Shown here piece by piece: positions 44,649 through 56,672 of a stretch of DNA of 64,000 nucleotides. Under the pieces are notes generated by a model. That model was not told the origin of the DNA, ran no database searches, and worked only from the letters and a program-made list of their open reading frames with translations. Source of the stretch: Symbiodinium natans (taxonomy: Eukaryota > Sar > Dinophyceae > Suessiales > Symbiodiniaceae); the NCBI GenBank assembly GCA_905221605.1, contig CAJNDS010001657.1, positions 335,644 to 399,643 of the forward strand, given 5' to 3'. Positions within the stretch are counted from its first letter, which is position 1. Each line of letters starts with the position of its first letter. A program made the position numbers and the translations under genes.

Positions 44649-44720
44649 CTCCTTCATGGCGACAGCCACCGCAGGGGCAACAGAGATGATCTCCAAGTCG
44701 CTCTCATTGACCGTCGGCAC
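44649..44720 (-). CDS. probable exon, first placed of the ZZ-gene chain
   Basis: A strong acceptor (CAGTTTCCTCTGTGCAG|GTG) and GT donor (AAGGAG|GTGGAT) enclose 24 codons: VPTVNESDLEIISVAPAVAV, then AMKE. The frame is also open upstream to an ATG at 44813 (MATPTIHTLTDAF), so this could instead be the unspliced start of an ORF. Confidence 0.5.
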
Positions 44721-44820
44721 CTGCACAGAGGAAACTGATTTGGCGCGAGGTTGTATGAAATATCCCGGATCCCGGAATGCATCTGTGAGAGTGTGGATGG
44801 TCGGCGTCGCCATCGCCTAG

Positions 44821-47800
44821 GGCCTAGGACGCCGCTTGAAGTGGTGACAGTCCTGCTGCGCCTCGCCGGCATGATTGACTCTGGCAGACTGTTGCGCTTG
44901 GGCAGCTTACGCGGACGCCATTCGCTGTCAGCTCAGGAGCTTTTCCACCTGCTTCCCGTGACTAGTCAACAGTCCTCGTTGATGCCCTCGGTCCCCCTCC
45001 ACGGCGTCCGGACGTGCTGCAGGTTCTAAGTCTTCCTCCCCCGCTCGAGTTGTTGTGCTTCTGTAGATGGTACCGGAAGATCTGCCAGAAGCTGAACCTG
45101 TCCGCCTTGTGCTGGCCACAGCAGTCCCTTGTTGTCCCTTTGCGGTGGTTTGTTTTGAGCGTGCTCTGGTTCGGGTCGTCGGAGTGGCGTTGGCTGGAGT
45201 AGATGAGGTTGTCGTGGCACTTGGCTTGGGTCAAGTGGACCTCCTCGATGCTTCTTTCCTCTTTCGGTCCCCGAACTCGTCGCGTTTGCGCAGGCAGTTT
45301 TGGTTGGAGAGTTTCTGGAGTCTCCGTGGTCTTACCGATCTCTTTGGTCGGGCCATTGTTGTGACTGCAGATGAACTTCCAGACCTTGTTCAAGGCCGGC
45401 GTGTGTGAGCTCACAGCCACATCTTCAGCGGGGCAGCGCCTCTGACCAAAGCTTTCGCCCCAGAACAATGCCAGGCTGGAAGCACGAAAAACTACCGATG
45501 TTGGGTCCTTTCGTGCAGCCAGAATGTATCAGCTCCGAGCAACGCTGGATGCTTGCTGGCCAGAAGCGGTTCGAACAACCGCAATCGGAACAAACCTGTT
45601 GGGTGGTCGCTGCGCAAGTTCGTTCGATTTCGCGTCTCTTTTTCCATTTATGGATCTGGCAGCAAGGCATCAAGAGCAAGCTTGCCGCGGGAGTGGAGTG
45701 CACCTTCCGAAACGAGGCCTCAACTGGCTCTCCTCCTGTCGCCTCTCCAAGTTCTCCTCATGTTCTCGTCGAGCTGTCACGGTGCGGCCCACGGGCGGAA
45801 AAAAATCGGCACTTTGTTGCCTGTCACATCTAGGACCTAGGACCGAGCACTGAAAGGTTGTCTGTGGACCACCTCAAGCCCTGAAAACCCTCTCTGAAAC
45901 CCTGCAGCCCCAATAGCAAAGGGAGCCTTGGCGACCGCAGCGGCGGCAGGCTTCGGCGGTGCAGCGGCGGTACCCGGCGCCTTTTTCCGAGAGCTTTGGG
46001 AGCCAGATTTCGAACATGTACAGTATATGTACAGTGGGGGTCTTGGGGCTTTGGAAGTTTTGTTGGAGCTTCCCTAGTTCAAGGGCTCGCCGTCGTTCGC
46101 CTCTGGCCCCAGAAGGCATGGGGAATCCTCGAGATTGTCGGAACACCACGTTCTGTGTCAAGGAAGTACCCTCGGAAACTGGAGCCAGATCCCCCCCTTT
46201 CCAATTGCTCGACATCCATCAGCAAACTGCTGCACAACTTACGGGTAAGGGGACTTTCATATCCAAACGCCCCCAACCCTGAATCCTTTCTGAGATCAGC
46301 CTGCCTCGAGCTCCAACTTCAGGATGACCTGGCCACGGCATTTGGGAGCGCTAGTCTTTGTGTTGGTCAGAGCTCAAGGGAGGTCTCATCGCGGGATGCA
46401 CTATCCTAAAGCAGCCGGTTTGAAGGACAAGACAGTCCAAAAGCCGAGTGCAATCGTAACTTGCCGTACCTGCCACCAACCTTCCTCCAAACGTATGTAG
46501 ACCCCGAGCTACGCCACACAGAACACTACAGCCATTCCGAAAGCCCAAACCTCCGACCTCAAACATATCGAATGTTGCTGTCGGCTGCTTCTGGTTACCA
46601 AGACCCCCTGTTTCCAGTGGCGCAGACGGGACGCGCGCAAAGCCCTGAGCCCTGAAAAGTCTCAAAGCCCCCCTCAAAGCCTTGTAAAACAGCTCAAAAA
46701 ACCAACCCTAAACCCTAAACTCCCTAAACTCCCTACACTCCCTAAACTCCCTAAACCCTAAGCCGTGAACATCCACCATCGAAGCCCCAACAGACCTTGG
46801 AGTCGGCGCCGGAGAGGGTGGCGGCCTTCGTCTGCGTGGAAACCTTCGAAGGTTCCACGAGGATCCCCCTCGTCCCAATGCCTCTCTGCGTTCTAATAGG
46901 CCTTCTCAAACTCTTGGAGCCTTGGTATCCTCCTTGGTTCATTCATACCCCTGTCCCCCTCTACCGCCTCTACCTCAGCCTACTTGAACTCCGGGAAGCA
47001 AGAAAAACACGAACCCTTCCTGCCTCGAGAAAGTCAGCGAAGGATGCTTCGCAGAGGGTGCACACGTCACCCTCCTGTTGAAGCGCCCACCGCTTGAAAG
47101 TTGAAAGGCTACTGTAGCTCTACTTCTAAAGCTGCCACTCCTCGTCCAGGTACTTGGCAGTGTACTGCGGCAAGTCCTCGAATCAGATGCTGGGAATGTT
47201 CAAATGTTCAGGGAAGTTTTGTGAAGTTTCGCGCTTGCGAGCTGCGGCGTCTGTCCGTCTTGAGGACTCATCGAAATCAGGAGACTGTCAGGACACCACA
47301 TTCAATTGAATTTCAACTCCTGACCCTCCGCGGCTTTGGGGCTGTTAATGTTGATGGGGTTCAGGCCTCGTGGCCGGGCGTTTCGCTTATGGCCATTGCT
47401 CTTAGGCTCCAGGCGGGAGTGGTCAACAGCTTGGGGAAGCCAATCTTCTTTCTAACCCCCTTTAGCAGCAGCGGCACACTCTTGCTATGACTAGCGGTTG
47501 CTGCCCGAACCCGACCCCCTTGAGACCAAACCTTGCAACCCCAAATTCCCTTCCCAGCGTCCGGGAAGAGTTCGGAGACGCGGCGCGTGATGCCTTCAAT
47601 CCGTGGCGCTCTTTCAAAGGCCCTTGTAGAAGAGTCGGGGCTCGGGGCTCTTCAAGCCTTGCACACTCGCGAGGGGTCTACCTGAGTCTACCTCGCTCCA
47701 GACAAAGAAAGCCCTGGCAAATGGCGGTGTGAAAGATCCGGCATCGACGCAGCTGAAATCGGGAACGTCCCGATGCAGGTTCATTAGTTCGCTGGAAGAA

Positions 47801-47890
47801 ACCCGCACAAAATTCGACAAGATCGGACAAGGCCTTGGTAGCACAGGTCCCCGTCGTCCTGGGTGCTCTCCAGTTGTCAGCTACTAGCAG
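44821..47890. other. gene-poor stretch with isolated exon-like frames
   Basis: Minus-strand frames with exon-like borders occur at about 46245-46100 (LERGGSGSSFRGYFLDTERG) and 46832-46797 (TKAATLSGADSK). A minus-strand frame with ATG in a strong context (MARPKRSVRPRRLQKL, about 45353) is short and basic. Nothing is recognised. The telomere-like array is at 46705. Confidence 0.35.
46705..46762 (-). repeat. degenerate (CCCTAAA)n / (CTCCCTAAA)n array
   Basis: Two CCCTAAA units, then four 9-bp CTCCCTAAA units (one with CTACACTCC), then CCCTAAA again. Another 9-bp expansion, different from the one at 28013. Confidence 0.9.
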
Positions 47891-48073
47891 TTGGAGTCTG
47901 GGGGATTTAAGGCGGAAGTGGCAATTTTCGCCGCAATGTTCCCGAAAATCTCTGTGATTTGGGCACAACTAAGGGCCACCAGCGTGGACGCTGTGGGCAC
48001 AGGAGGTGTTCAGTTTTCGAAGAATTACCAAGTGCGGTCCGGGCTCCAGCAGGCAGCGGCGGACTTCAGCACG
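47891..48073 (+). CDS. possible plus-strand exon, unknown protein
   Basis: Open frame AEVAIFAAMFPKISVIWAQL ... VQFSKNYQVRSGLQQAAADF ending at a strong donor ACG|GTAGGT. The 5' border is unknown. The opposite strand also has an open frame, so the strand is uncertain. Confidence 0.33.
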
Positions 48074-48898
48074 GTAGGTGGCCTCAGGATTCTCTGAAAA
48101 CAGAAGCAATGCGCACCCTGATTCTTGGCGTGGTTTCGGGACGCTTGAGCCGGCCTTCAGGACGGCAGCCATGTCTGCAGAAAGTCTCGGAGGGAGCCTT
48201 GGACTTCGGGCACAGCGCCAGTCTTGATGCATGCAACAAGCGTAGAGGCTCGTAGGGTTGTGGATATTATTTATGGCTTGCTGGACTGGGACTTGGTAGG
48301 GTCAAGTGTTGGGTTTGGGATTGCGCAGGTACCCCAAGAAGGTTGGGGTTGCCTGCACCCTTCACAAATCGCTCCAAGGCGCGGGTGTGAGGAATATGCG
48401 CTCAGCGAATTGAGAAGTCAGGACAACGCCTTAAACTCGGATGCTGCGGCCGCGGCGTGCTGGCAATTTGCGTCTGCTTGCAACTTGCACGCCTTCACCC
48501 CAATGCCGGTGCCCAATCCTGTATTCTCAACATTTCTCAACATAAGGCTCAGAACCAAGCAACGACAGTTGCCTACTACGCACATCTACGCACACGGGTA
48601 CCGAGCGCCCGGATGCTCCTGGTAAAGGTCCCAGATACTCCCCTCCCCCCCAAATATTAAACCCCCCCCTACCCCCTAGTAATATTCATAACTCCCATTA
48701 CAAATACATTGTAAATAAGGGCAGTATACATATTAGGGGGCAAGGGGGGGGGTTAAAATTAGGGTAACCATGGGGAGGGGATTGTAGGATCATTCTCGGG
48801 GTCTAGCGGTTCAAGAAGCTCAAGAATTGAGGCCTTGACAATCTCAATCTTGCAAGGCTGGCTCACAGTGCATCAAACCCGGCGGCTCTTTCGCAAAC

Positions 48899-50089
48899 TC
48901 AAGAATCACTCCAGTGCTGTAACAAGCGGTCTGCATTGGCCAGCGTCAGAACTTCTCGTGGCTCTGCCACTGCCCAGTATTGTGGTGCAACCGATGCCGC
49001 CTCCAGCGCAGCCAGCTCCACTCGGCGAAAAACAGATGACCTGCGTGAACTGGCCATCACGGCCACAAATTGTCTGGAAGGTGCAATAAGCGCTGTCTTG
49101 ACGAATTTGTGGGATAGCGCATCCCACAATGGTACCACAATTCGCCAACGGGATTCATCACAAACATCTGCCAAGATGGGGAGGGATGCAAAGTTGACAT
49201 CCTGAAATAATTTACCAGCAGCTGTCATGTGCATGCTCGTCCCTGGCATGGCGTCACAAACTTGTTTCGCAGCAGCACCGGTCCATAAAAGACAGGTTGA
49301 CTCACGCGGCGTTTCCAAGTACTCAGTCAAAGTGTTCGCCAGCCGCCTGAACGTCTTCCGGGCACGCTTCTGGTCACCAATCTTCGAGAACCGGAGACCT
49401 TCTAGCAACAGGTCCCACACACGAGTTGCCACATGTTTTGGGATGTGGCAATCACAGCACTGCTGCAAAAAACGACTTTTGCAAGACTGAGCAAGGCAGA
49501 AATGGCTGCATGGCGTTCTGAAGCCTCCAGCCCAGGAGCACATGAGCGCGGTGCCCCGGCGAATATAATGCAGCACTGACTGAGCAGTCTGAATCAATTT
49601 TGCCACGCAGGCGCGATGGCAGATAAACTTTCGCCTCAAACGCCTCTGGACAGTCTGTAAGATGCCCATGACAGAAGGACAGAATGCACTCCAGTAGTCC
49701 GATGGGGCTTGGCAGGACATGACATACAGCATTAAAACCGTGATGAATGCATTCTTCAATACATCATGCCTGTGCATGGTGGTCCAAGCTGACATTGTCA
49801 AGAATTGCACTGACTCACATGGGCCATTCATTGTATGGTCGCAAAGACGGAGATCCTCCAGAGCATCTCCGCTCAGGATGATGTCCCCAAGTATCAACGT
49901 ACTCACGGCATCAGGAGGGTGCAACTTGAAAAGCACATGATTTTTGAGGTCCAACACACATTCTGATTGTCTGCGTGTGTCCTTGGTGCGTACTGTTTCG
50001 CTTGCCACAAGTGCTGCGGTCGCGCTGGCCTTGCGCTGGCCTTCAAGCAAGCAGCAAGCCCCGACATTACCCGGCACGTACAAAAACAT
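48899..50089 (-). CDS. uncharacterised intronless ORF, 396 codons
   Basis: ATG at 50089 opens 396 codons to a stop at 48899, and the frame is open ~15 codons further upstream. The middle is Cys/His-rich (CHRACVAKLIQ, CSHFCLAQSCKSRFLQQCC, DCHIPKHVATRVW), which could bind metal. An acidic-aliphatic segment near the start reads STLILGDIILSGDALEDL. The C-terminal part is Ala/Leu-rich (RRVELAALEAASVAP). No family is recognised. Being long and uninterrupted among genes of tiny exons, it may be a retrocopy or a coding piece of a mobile element. Confidence 0.6.
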   Translation of the reverse strand: MFLYVPGNVGACCLLEGQRKASATAALVASETVRTKDTRRQSECVLDLKNHVLFKLHPPDAVSTLILGDIILSGDALEDLRLCDHTMNGPCESVQFLTMSAWTTMHRHDVLKNAFITVLMLYVMSCQAPSDYWSAFCPSVMGILQTVQRRLRRKFICHRACVAKLIQTAQSVLHYIRRGTALMCSWAGGFRTPCSHFCLAQSCKSRFLQQCCDCHIPKHVATRVWDLLLEGLRFSKIGDQKRARKTFRRLANTLTEYLETPRESTCLLWTGAAAKQVCDAMPGTSMHMTAAGKLFQDVNFASLPILADVCDESRWRIVVPLWDALSHKFVKTALIAPSRQFVAVMASSRRSSVFRRVELAALEAASVAPQYWAVAEPREVLTLANADRLLQHWSDS

Positions 50090-52560
50090 CCCAACAGCAT
50101 TCTGATGTTCGCAAACTGCAAACTTCTATCGACGCCGCCATGCCCACCGGGAAAACTGGGTTCAAATAAAACATGACTTGGACAGGCTTGTGAAGAGCAG
50201 GCTAAGAAGTGTAGGGAAGGGGAGGTATGGGGGACATGCTGATGGGCGTGCCCAGCCGAAAACCCTGATGAACCCCATCACGCCTGAACCTGAATGTTCG
50301 ACAACAGTTCTCAGTCCCGAAGCTATGAAAAGTAAAGCCAACCAAAAAGCCCCAAGATCTAACCAAAAAGCTTAGCTCCTGAAGGGTGGCTACCAGCAGC
50401 CGCATAAGGGCTTCGGGCTTTTGGTCCAATGATGCGAGAACTTCTCCCCCAACCCAGGTGATGCGGCTTGCTCCGTTCGGCTTCCTCAACCCAAGCGCGT
50501 TCATCCCCGTGTTCCCCGCCTGCGTGAAGGCAACGCTGGTAACGAAGCGCTGGACGCCCTGATAGGCTATCAGACACGCTGCATAAGCCCAGCTAAGCCA
50601 CAGTTAGCTTCCTGAAACATGTAACATACCAGCATTCCCCGCGTATCGTCAGAATCCAGGTGGCGGCTGTTCCGCACAAGTGTCCATGCAGCACGCATTT
50701 CTCCTTTGTGCCACTGCTGCTGTTCTTCAGACTGTTCAGGGGCGGATGCATTGCAGGCTGCTCTGTCTCGGCAACTTGGACCTCCGCGCGAAAATCGGGG
50801 TATGGAAGCAGCAGTCTCAAAGTCTCCAAGATTAAGACGTTCTTATGTAAAATCGTCAGAGAAATCCAAAGAATGGTCCGGACCCCTCTGCCCCACAGAC
50901 AGGCTCGCAGCATTTGCCTTCTTTCGGCTCAATGCTCGCAGTAACGAAGCATTCGCCGGGCGACGATTGAAAATTGGAACTGGCCCCGACAGGGCTCCAC
51001 CGATAAGACCGTAAGTGCTTGAGCTTACGGGCGGTGCTTGTTGTCCCAGTGGATATGTAAATGAAGCTGGCGCAGGCAAAGCAGAGCAGGATCAGCACGG
51101 CCTCTCCCGAATGATCCCAAAACCCGTAGCTGTGCCGATCAACTCATCCACTCATGCATCCAGATATCCGAAGCCCTACCAGTAGTGACTAGAAATCCTC
51201 GGGTTGTGAAGCTCAGCCAGTAAAGGCTCTGCAGATCAAAGCATCCACTCGTGCCGGCTACCAGCTCGAAAGGTATTGGAAGGCAAAGGGTTGAGTTGGC
51301 CCTCAGGTACATTCCTTCGCAAACTCTTTTATTGCCATTTCATGCGAAAGAACAAAAGATCCCAATCAAAGATGTGAAAATAATATGGGAAAGGAAGAGG
51401 TCACTAATGATATTAAAACAAGTGAATAAAGAAGTGAATACAATAGCTGAAGGAAATACGACTAGTGGTTCCTTATAATTTACTATCTACATCTTAAGCG
51501 ACTTCATTTGCCCTTCATAATAAGACATGAAAAGAGAGCGAAGCGAGAACTTTCTCCGTTTTCTTCGCTAGCAACCTTGCGGGTGGCGAAACACCGAAAT
51601 TCCTTCCGTCTTACCTACTGGGCCTACGGCACCGCATGGGCGCCACATGGAGCCACATAAGAATGCATAAGTACAAAGAAGCACGTCGGCGAGGATCAAC
51701 ACGATCAAGCTCGCTACTCTTTTAGGCAGCAGTCCACGTAGCATGTGTTGCTTTACCATGGCGCCTTTACAGGAAAGAGCACGGTTGTTTTTTTGCTTGC
51801 AAAGTGCACTAAAATACCAGAAATGGACGGCCAGGAGGAGCTGCTATGCAGCACTCAACCGCAACACCCGGGATCTTTGGCACAAGCTGGGAGTCCAAGA
51901 TCCTCCTGCATCTTCTTCTCCTCATATGCCCTGTTCGCGAGCTGACCGCTTAGGGCTTGGACTTGCGCCTCTTCTGCGGCGTCTTTGCTTACGTGACTAT
52001 GCTTCAACACTATAACACTATACTTGAATTAACCACACCGTTGTTGCTCCGAGGCTTAGAGGTTTAGAGGGGTGGAGCTTGGGCTCTGGAACCTTCCAAA
52101 GGTGCTAAAACCCCCCCCCTTCCCAACCGCCGCAAATCCCCCCCAAACATCCCCTGTTAGCTGCCTTTAACCCAAGAATCTTCCGAGCGTCTTAGCCCGG
52201 GCAGTTCGGGTTCCCGGACTCCATAACCGAACTCCACGCAGCAGGTGCCACATTGGCAGCTGTCTTTCTGTCTTTTTTTGCATCCCTGGGCCCTTGGGTC
52301 TTAAGCTTTCTAGGTTTAGGCAGGTTGAGGCAGTTTGGGGATTTTGGGGTGTGAGGTTATGGGTTTTGTGGGGCTAAAGGGTTTGGGGCCGACGAGCTTT
52401 AAGGGCTACGCCCTCACGCCCCCCCCCCCCCCCGCAACGCATCACGCCCGTGCAGAACGCGCAGGAAAATGCGGCAAATACGTAAGTTTCCCATGAGGCA
52501 GAGAAAGCCCTGTTAGATCCCAAGTCCTTCGAAGGGTCAGCAAAAGCTGGAAAACACATC
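50090..52560. other. no gene supported
   Basis: Frames on both strands near 50380-50500 and 50850-51050 look partly coding (minus ASRITWVGGEVLASL; minus GGALSGPVPIFNRRPANASL) but conflict with each other. A C11-type run lies near 52424-52434. Confidence 0.35.
51330..51520. other. small AT-rich island
   Basis: A-rich on the plus strand and open in one frame (KEQKIPIKDVKIIWERKRSL, then NKEVNTIAEGNTTSGSL, stop). Composition and residue use are like the island at 3481-3985 and unlike the neighbouring exons. It may be inserted DNA. Confidence 0.45.
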
Positions 52561-52860
52561 CTATATCGATGCTTTCGTTTCCTGACAATGAAAATACCGA
52601 CGCAATCGGCATCCGGTTTTGCCTGCTAGACGTGGCAGCCATGCAACTTGCATGTGCCGAAAAACTACTCCAAGTTTGGAAAAGCCACGCGAAATACCTC
52701 GTGCTATGCGCCGGTACGGAGGAACATCGCATGCCTGAACCCAGACTGTGGGGGGTGGGGGAGGGTGGGTGTGGACGCATCGTTGCATTTGCTCTCCATT
52801 CAGCAGCTTCTCGTTTTGGTAGAGATTTAGAACCTCTTCACGTTCCATTTCCGACCGGAC
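52561..52860 (-). CDS. possible terminal exon, basic protein
   Basis: Acceptor TTGGCAAG|GTC, then about 99 codons to a stop: VRSEMEREEVLNLYQNEK, a Pro run, RRIARGISRGFSKLGVVFRH, then AGKTGCRLRRYFHCQETKAS. The first 28 residues look like a helix; the rest is strongly basic. A donor-like GTCCAC near the Pro run could end the exon earlier. Unrecognised. Confidence 0.38.
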   Translation of the reverse strand, partial: VRSEMEREEVLNLYQNEKLLNGEQMQRCVHTHPPPPPTVWVQACDVPPYRRIARGISRGFSKLGVVFRHMQVAWLPRLAGKTGCRLRRYFHCQETKASI

Positions 52861-53721
52861 CTTGCCAAGTCTCCGCGATTGTGTGTCACCGTCGGCTCAT
52901 GGCTGTTCTGAAGCACTTTGCAAGAACACAAGCGTGGCACCATGAAGGGGCCATGAGAAAACGCGCTTCAGCGCAGCTCCTCTGCACTTGGCGTTTGCAT
53001 CGGTATTGACACTGTTGTCGCACTTGCGGTTCATGCGCGCGCACACTAACATACGCCTGGGGCGTGGTTGCGGAAACGGAATTAACAGGAACAACTCGTC
53101 CTCAGTGTTTTAGGTTCCTGGACTGGAGCCGACTCTTCCTTTGAACAAAGCCAAAGCTCCGGGGAGCACTCTCGGAGCAATCTGGCCTTGCCATATGCTT
53201 CACTGACCTTACCTTCGGGTTAGGTTTCAAGTTTTGGGGCTTTAGCTTCGGGATAAGAATTACCTGGTGTGCCTAGCATGAGACTCGACCAAACACCATG
53301 CACATGGCTGCTGCATCAGGTTCCTACAATGACTACAACAATACCTGGGGATTTTTCTCGAAGTGCGCTTAACGAGGCCTCAGTCGACCTTGGGTGTCTG
53401 GCTCCTCTGCGGGGTGATTCTGGGGGGCTCGCATATTTTTTGGGGACGGCTGGGGTAGTTTGGGGAAGTTTGAGGCTTGGGTTGGGACGCTTGAAGGGAT
53501 GTAGTTTTCCGAGAGATTGAAGGTTCCAGGGTTGCATGGGGCCCGGAACATGTCCAGGTGCACACTTTCATCGCCTTCGACGAGCCGCGGTGGATCCTCC
53601 GCGGCTGTTGGGTGCTCGGAACACCTGGGGCTTCCCTCTGCTGCGCAGATAAGAGTGATTCATGTAGGAGTCGCGGGGGATTGAAGCACTCTCAGCTTGT
53701 CCGGACGAAGGAGGGCCCCAG

Positions 53722-53856
53722 GTGTTGAGACAGGCCTATCTCGGAAGACCCAAGCCCAGCAAGGTCTCCATGCTCTTGCGCATGGGAGGACATCTTCTTC
53801 GAGGGTCAAGAAGAAGGCTGGCCGTCAACAGCAACATCATTCTCCTAGCGGCTCAG
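53722..53856 (+). CDS. possible plus-strand exon, unknown protein
   Basis: Forty-five codons, phase 0 at both ends, acceptor GGCCCCAG|GTG and donor GCTCAG|GTAACA: VLRQAYLGRPKPSKVSMLLR, then GSRRRLAVNSNIILLAAQ. A poly-C run follows at 53915-53932. Confidence 0.42.
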
Positions 53857-54688
53857 GTAACAGGCGGCATGCTGAAACTGAGACGCAACAGACGGCATGG
53901 CTCGTTGAAACGGGACCCCCCCCCCCCCCCCCGCTACAAATTCCTCAACCCTAAGCACAAATCCAAACCCCACAACATCCCCAAGGCATCCCGAAACGAC
54001 ACGGGCCCTCGAAGCTCATAGGAATCTCATAGGAATCTCATTGGAATCATTGGACCGGGGCTGGGCTTGGCTTGGCAGGATTCAGTGCCTTCCCCTGAGG
54101 ACCACGACCCGTAGTGGGAGTCTGGCAGGCTTTGTCCGTTTAGGCAAAGAGTCTTGCTCCACTTCTCCGGACGCTGTAGAGTCTTGTTTTTTCCAACCAG
54201 GACCTACCGGCATCGACGAAAAACTGAATTGCAACGGTAAGCATCCCTGAATCCTAGGAACTCGGAGTTCAGCCTTCCTGGGGTTGTCACCTGTCACCCA
54301 AAACATCTCAGAATACTAAGATATCCCAACATGTCCCAAAGCAACCCAAAACAACATAAAACCCTGACATCCCAACCTCTGAACCCCAAAGTTGCAAATT
54401 GCACGTTTGACGCACCCCAGTACTTAGAAAGTATGCCTCAGGCAGCACTCAAAGGAGTTAAATCCAGGAGCTCAGACCCACAACGGGCAGCGTGGACGAT
54501 GCAGAGCACCTGCATCTGGGAGGCCTCCCGAAGAGATCATTTCCGCGGGGCGCGGGTCCGTTGAAAGACTGGGATCCACCGTGCAGGGAAATTCGAGACA
54601 AGGATTCCAGGAAAGAGTCTGCGGTCTTCAAAACCATAAGTTTTTCAGGCTGCCCATTCCAATGAGGTCGCAAGGACTCTCCCAATGT

Positions 54689-54779
54689 CTAAATTACATC
54701 TTGCAATGCGTGGCCACTGGTGGCAAGGAGCTTCCCGTCGAAAGGAAACTCTGGAGCCACTCTGGCAACAACCGTCATG
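54689..54779 (-). CDS. possible minus-strand exon, unknown protein
   Basis: Acceptor GGTGGCCAG|C, then MTVVARVAPEFPFDGKLLA, TSGHALQDVI and stop. A GA donor at GAT could end it a few codons earlier. Confidence 0.33.
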
Positions 54780-55958
54780 CTGGCCACCGGATTAGTACCA
54801 TCTGCTGGGGTTGATAAATTCCATCGATCCCAATTTTGGCAGGATAAGCATGAGGGCACAGGGTATAAGCAATGACATCGACCATCATCGACCACTAGAT
54901 CCTCTCACTCGTCATCCTCCGACTTAACGAGGCAAGGAAAAGTCCAAAAGCTGCCACTAATCTATTCACCGAGCCCCCAAGCCGCCGAGCCCCCAAGCCC
55001 CCAAACATCCAGAGTCTAGAAACGTAGATGATTGGACTATGCTTGCGGCATGTTGTTGTTTGCCAAGGGAGCCCTGCGAGATGCTCGAGGTCCATTCTCC
55101 AAACAGATTTCCCATGTTCTCCCTTGTATTCCCAGAAAGGAACCGCTGGCCAGCAGCGGCGTAGTTGCGCTGAGTGGCACCGCACACGCAGGTCAGGGCT
55201 GGAAGCCTCCACCGAACCAAACTACCAACGTTAGGTGCTGACTGTTCAGAGGTTTGCATCTTCATAGGCTAGAAAATGGTCCAGCGTTGGCTTCGAGAAG
55301 CAGCTTCGAGAAGCTCGTCCTCCCTGTTTAGCCCGACGGGCGGGGCGCGCGTCTCACACTGGACATGACGTGGTGCACACCCGGAGGAAAGCAGCGCACC
55401 GTAAGGCCACCGCAAGGCCACCGCAGCATCCAAAATTATTCTAAATAGCCTCGGCCCTCACTTTCCAAGCTGCGGCACGCAGAACTCTGATATTCAAAGC
55501 GGAGCAGACAAGAAGCTTAGAAGTGAAACGAGACACCTGAAGCCCGTCATACCCCGCGTAGCAAGTGCGAGCAATCTGCAGGGTTTACAAGGCTTTACAA
55601 GGCTGTCTTCAGCATGTCGGAAATGGCAACAGTGAACATAGACAACATGCTGCCCTAACCTCAATACCCGAGACTGCCTCGCCCTAAGTCTGAACCGTGC
55701 TTAAACCCGGATGCAGGTCCTCACCCTAAGGGACCCTTCCCAAGGTTGCCTGCCTTTGGAAAGCTTGGAGCCTTTCGGCTGTCTGGTCCCGACGAAGACT
55801 GGCTGCTTAGTTTTTGAGTCTTGGGCCCAGGTCGGGACACATGCGTACATGGGCAGATGTTGACGTTTGCACCTCCCTTCTCCAAGGAATGAATACTTGA
55901 ATGGCAGCAAAAGAAGGACCCCAGGTCTCAGTCACACATACCCACATGTGCCCACAGG

Positions 55959-56075
55959 AGTCAAACTGGCTGTTCTCAGAGACGTGCGCGCAGAGGCCTT
56001 CCAGGCTGAGCGGGAGTTGCAAAGGAACTTGTCCTCTTGCTGTGATGATGGCTTTTGGAAGGATTTGGGGGAGTA
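55959..56075. other. coding-like segment, strand unclear
   Basis: Plus strand: acceptor GCCCACAG|GA, then VKLAVLRDVRAEAFQAERE ... DDGFWKDLGE and stop. Minus strand: LPQILPKAIITARGQVPLQL ... SENSQFDSCGHMW ending at donor GTATGT. Both are plausible and their codon statistics are similar. Confidence 0.35.
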
Positions 56076-56477
56076 GCTGCCAAAAACACTTCGCGCCATG
56101 ATTCACTTCAAAACCTCTGAGACGCAAACTTAGGCCCTGCAGCGCTTTTCTTCACGCAGCTCCCAGTGCTCTCCGAGTCTGAATGACAGCGTTGGAAAAG
56201 GGTGCAACTCTCACCACTCACAACTTGTGTCCCCCCAAACCATTGTGTAAAGAAATTGGCGCAACTTGCAGGGCGGCCTCGTGGATGGTCCGAGCTTCCA
56301 GGAGCCCTCACTTTCAGGGAAACACAGCATCTTTGTCTGCAAGCTACTGCAGCTACAATGCTTTCGTGTGAAAACTTCTGTGGGAAAAGAGTACGTGATA
56401 CTATAGTTGCTGCCACTTGCTGCTACCCCTTTTTCCCACCTGATGGCCTGGGTTCTAGACAACAGCAACGACCAACG

Positions 56478-56672
56478 ATGCCACCACCACCGCAATCAAC
56501 TGAAACTGCAGTAGCAGAGGCAAAAGCAACAGGCAAAGACAAGAAGCACAGCCAGAAGAAGTACGACAACATGTGCGTCGACTGGTTTGGCCAAGAGCAA
56601 TCCAAACTGCGCGACAAACTCATTCTCCGCGCACTACATTTCTACTGCAAAGGTCGGTTTTCGAGCCACTGA
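56478..56672 (+). CDS. possible small lysine-rich protein or exon
   Basis: ATG at 56478, 64 codons: MPPPPQSTETAVAEAKATG, then KDKKHSQKKYDN, CVDWFGQEQSKLRDKLILRA and a stop. Third codon positions are strongly G/C, which supports this strand. A GT donor (GCAAAG|GTCGG) could end it at 56655. Unrecognised. A longer plus frame follows at 56691-57188 and conflicts with a coding-like minus frame. Confidence 0.45.
   Translation: MPPPPQSTETAVAEAKATGKDKKHSQKKYDNMCVDWFGQEQSKLRDKLILRALHFYCKGRFSSH

Noticed and set aside
50359-50577. Minus frame with ITWVGGEVLASL, like the actin-fold SVWIGGSILASL
   Set aside because: The residues that follow do not match actin or actin-related proteins, and a competing frame is equally open.
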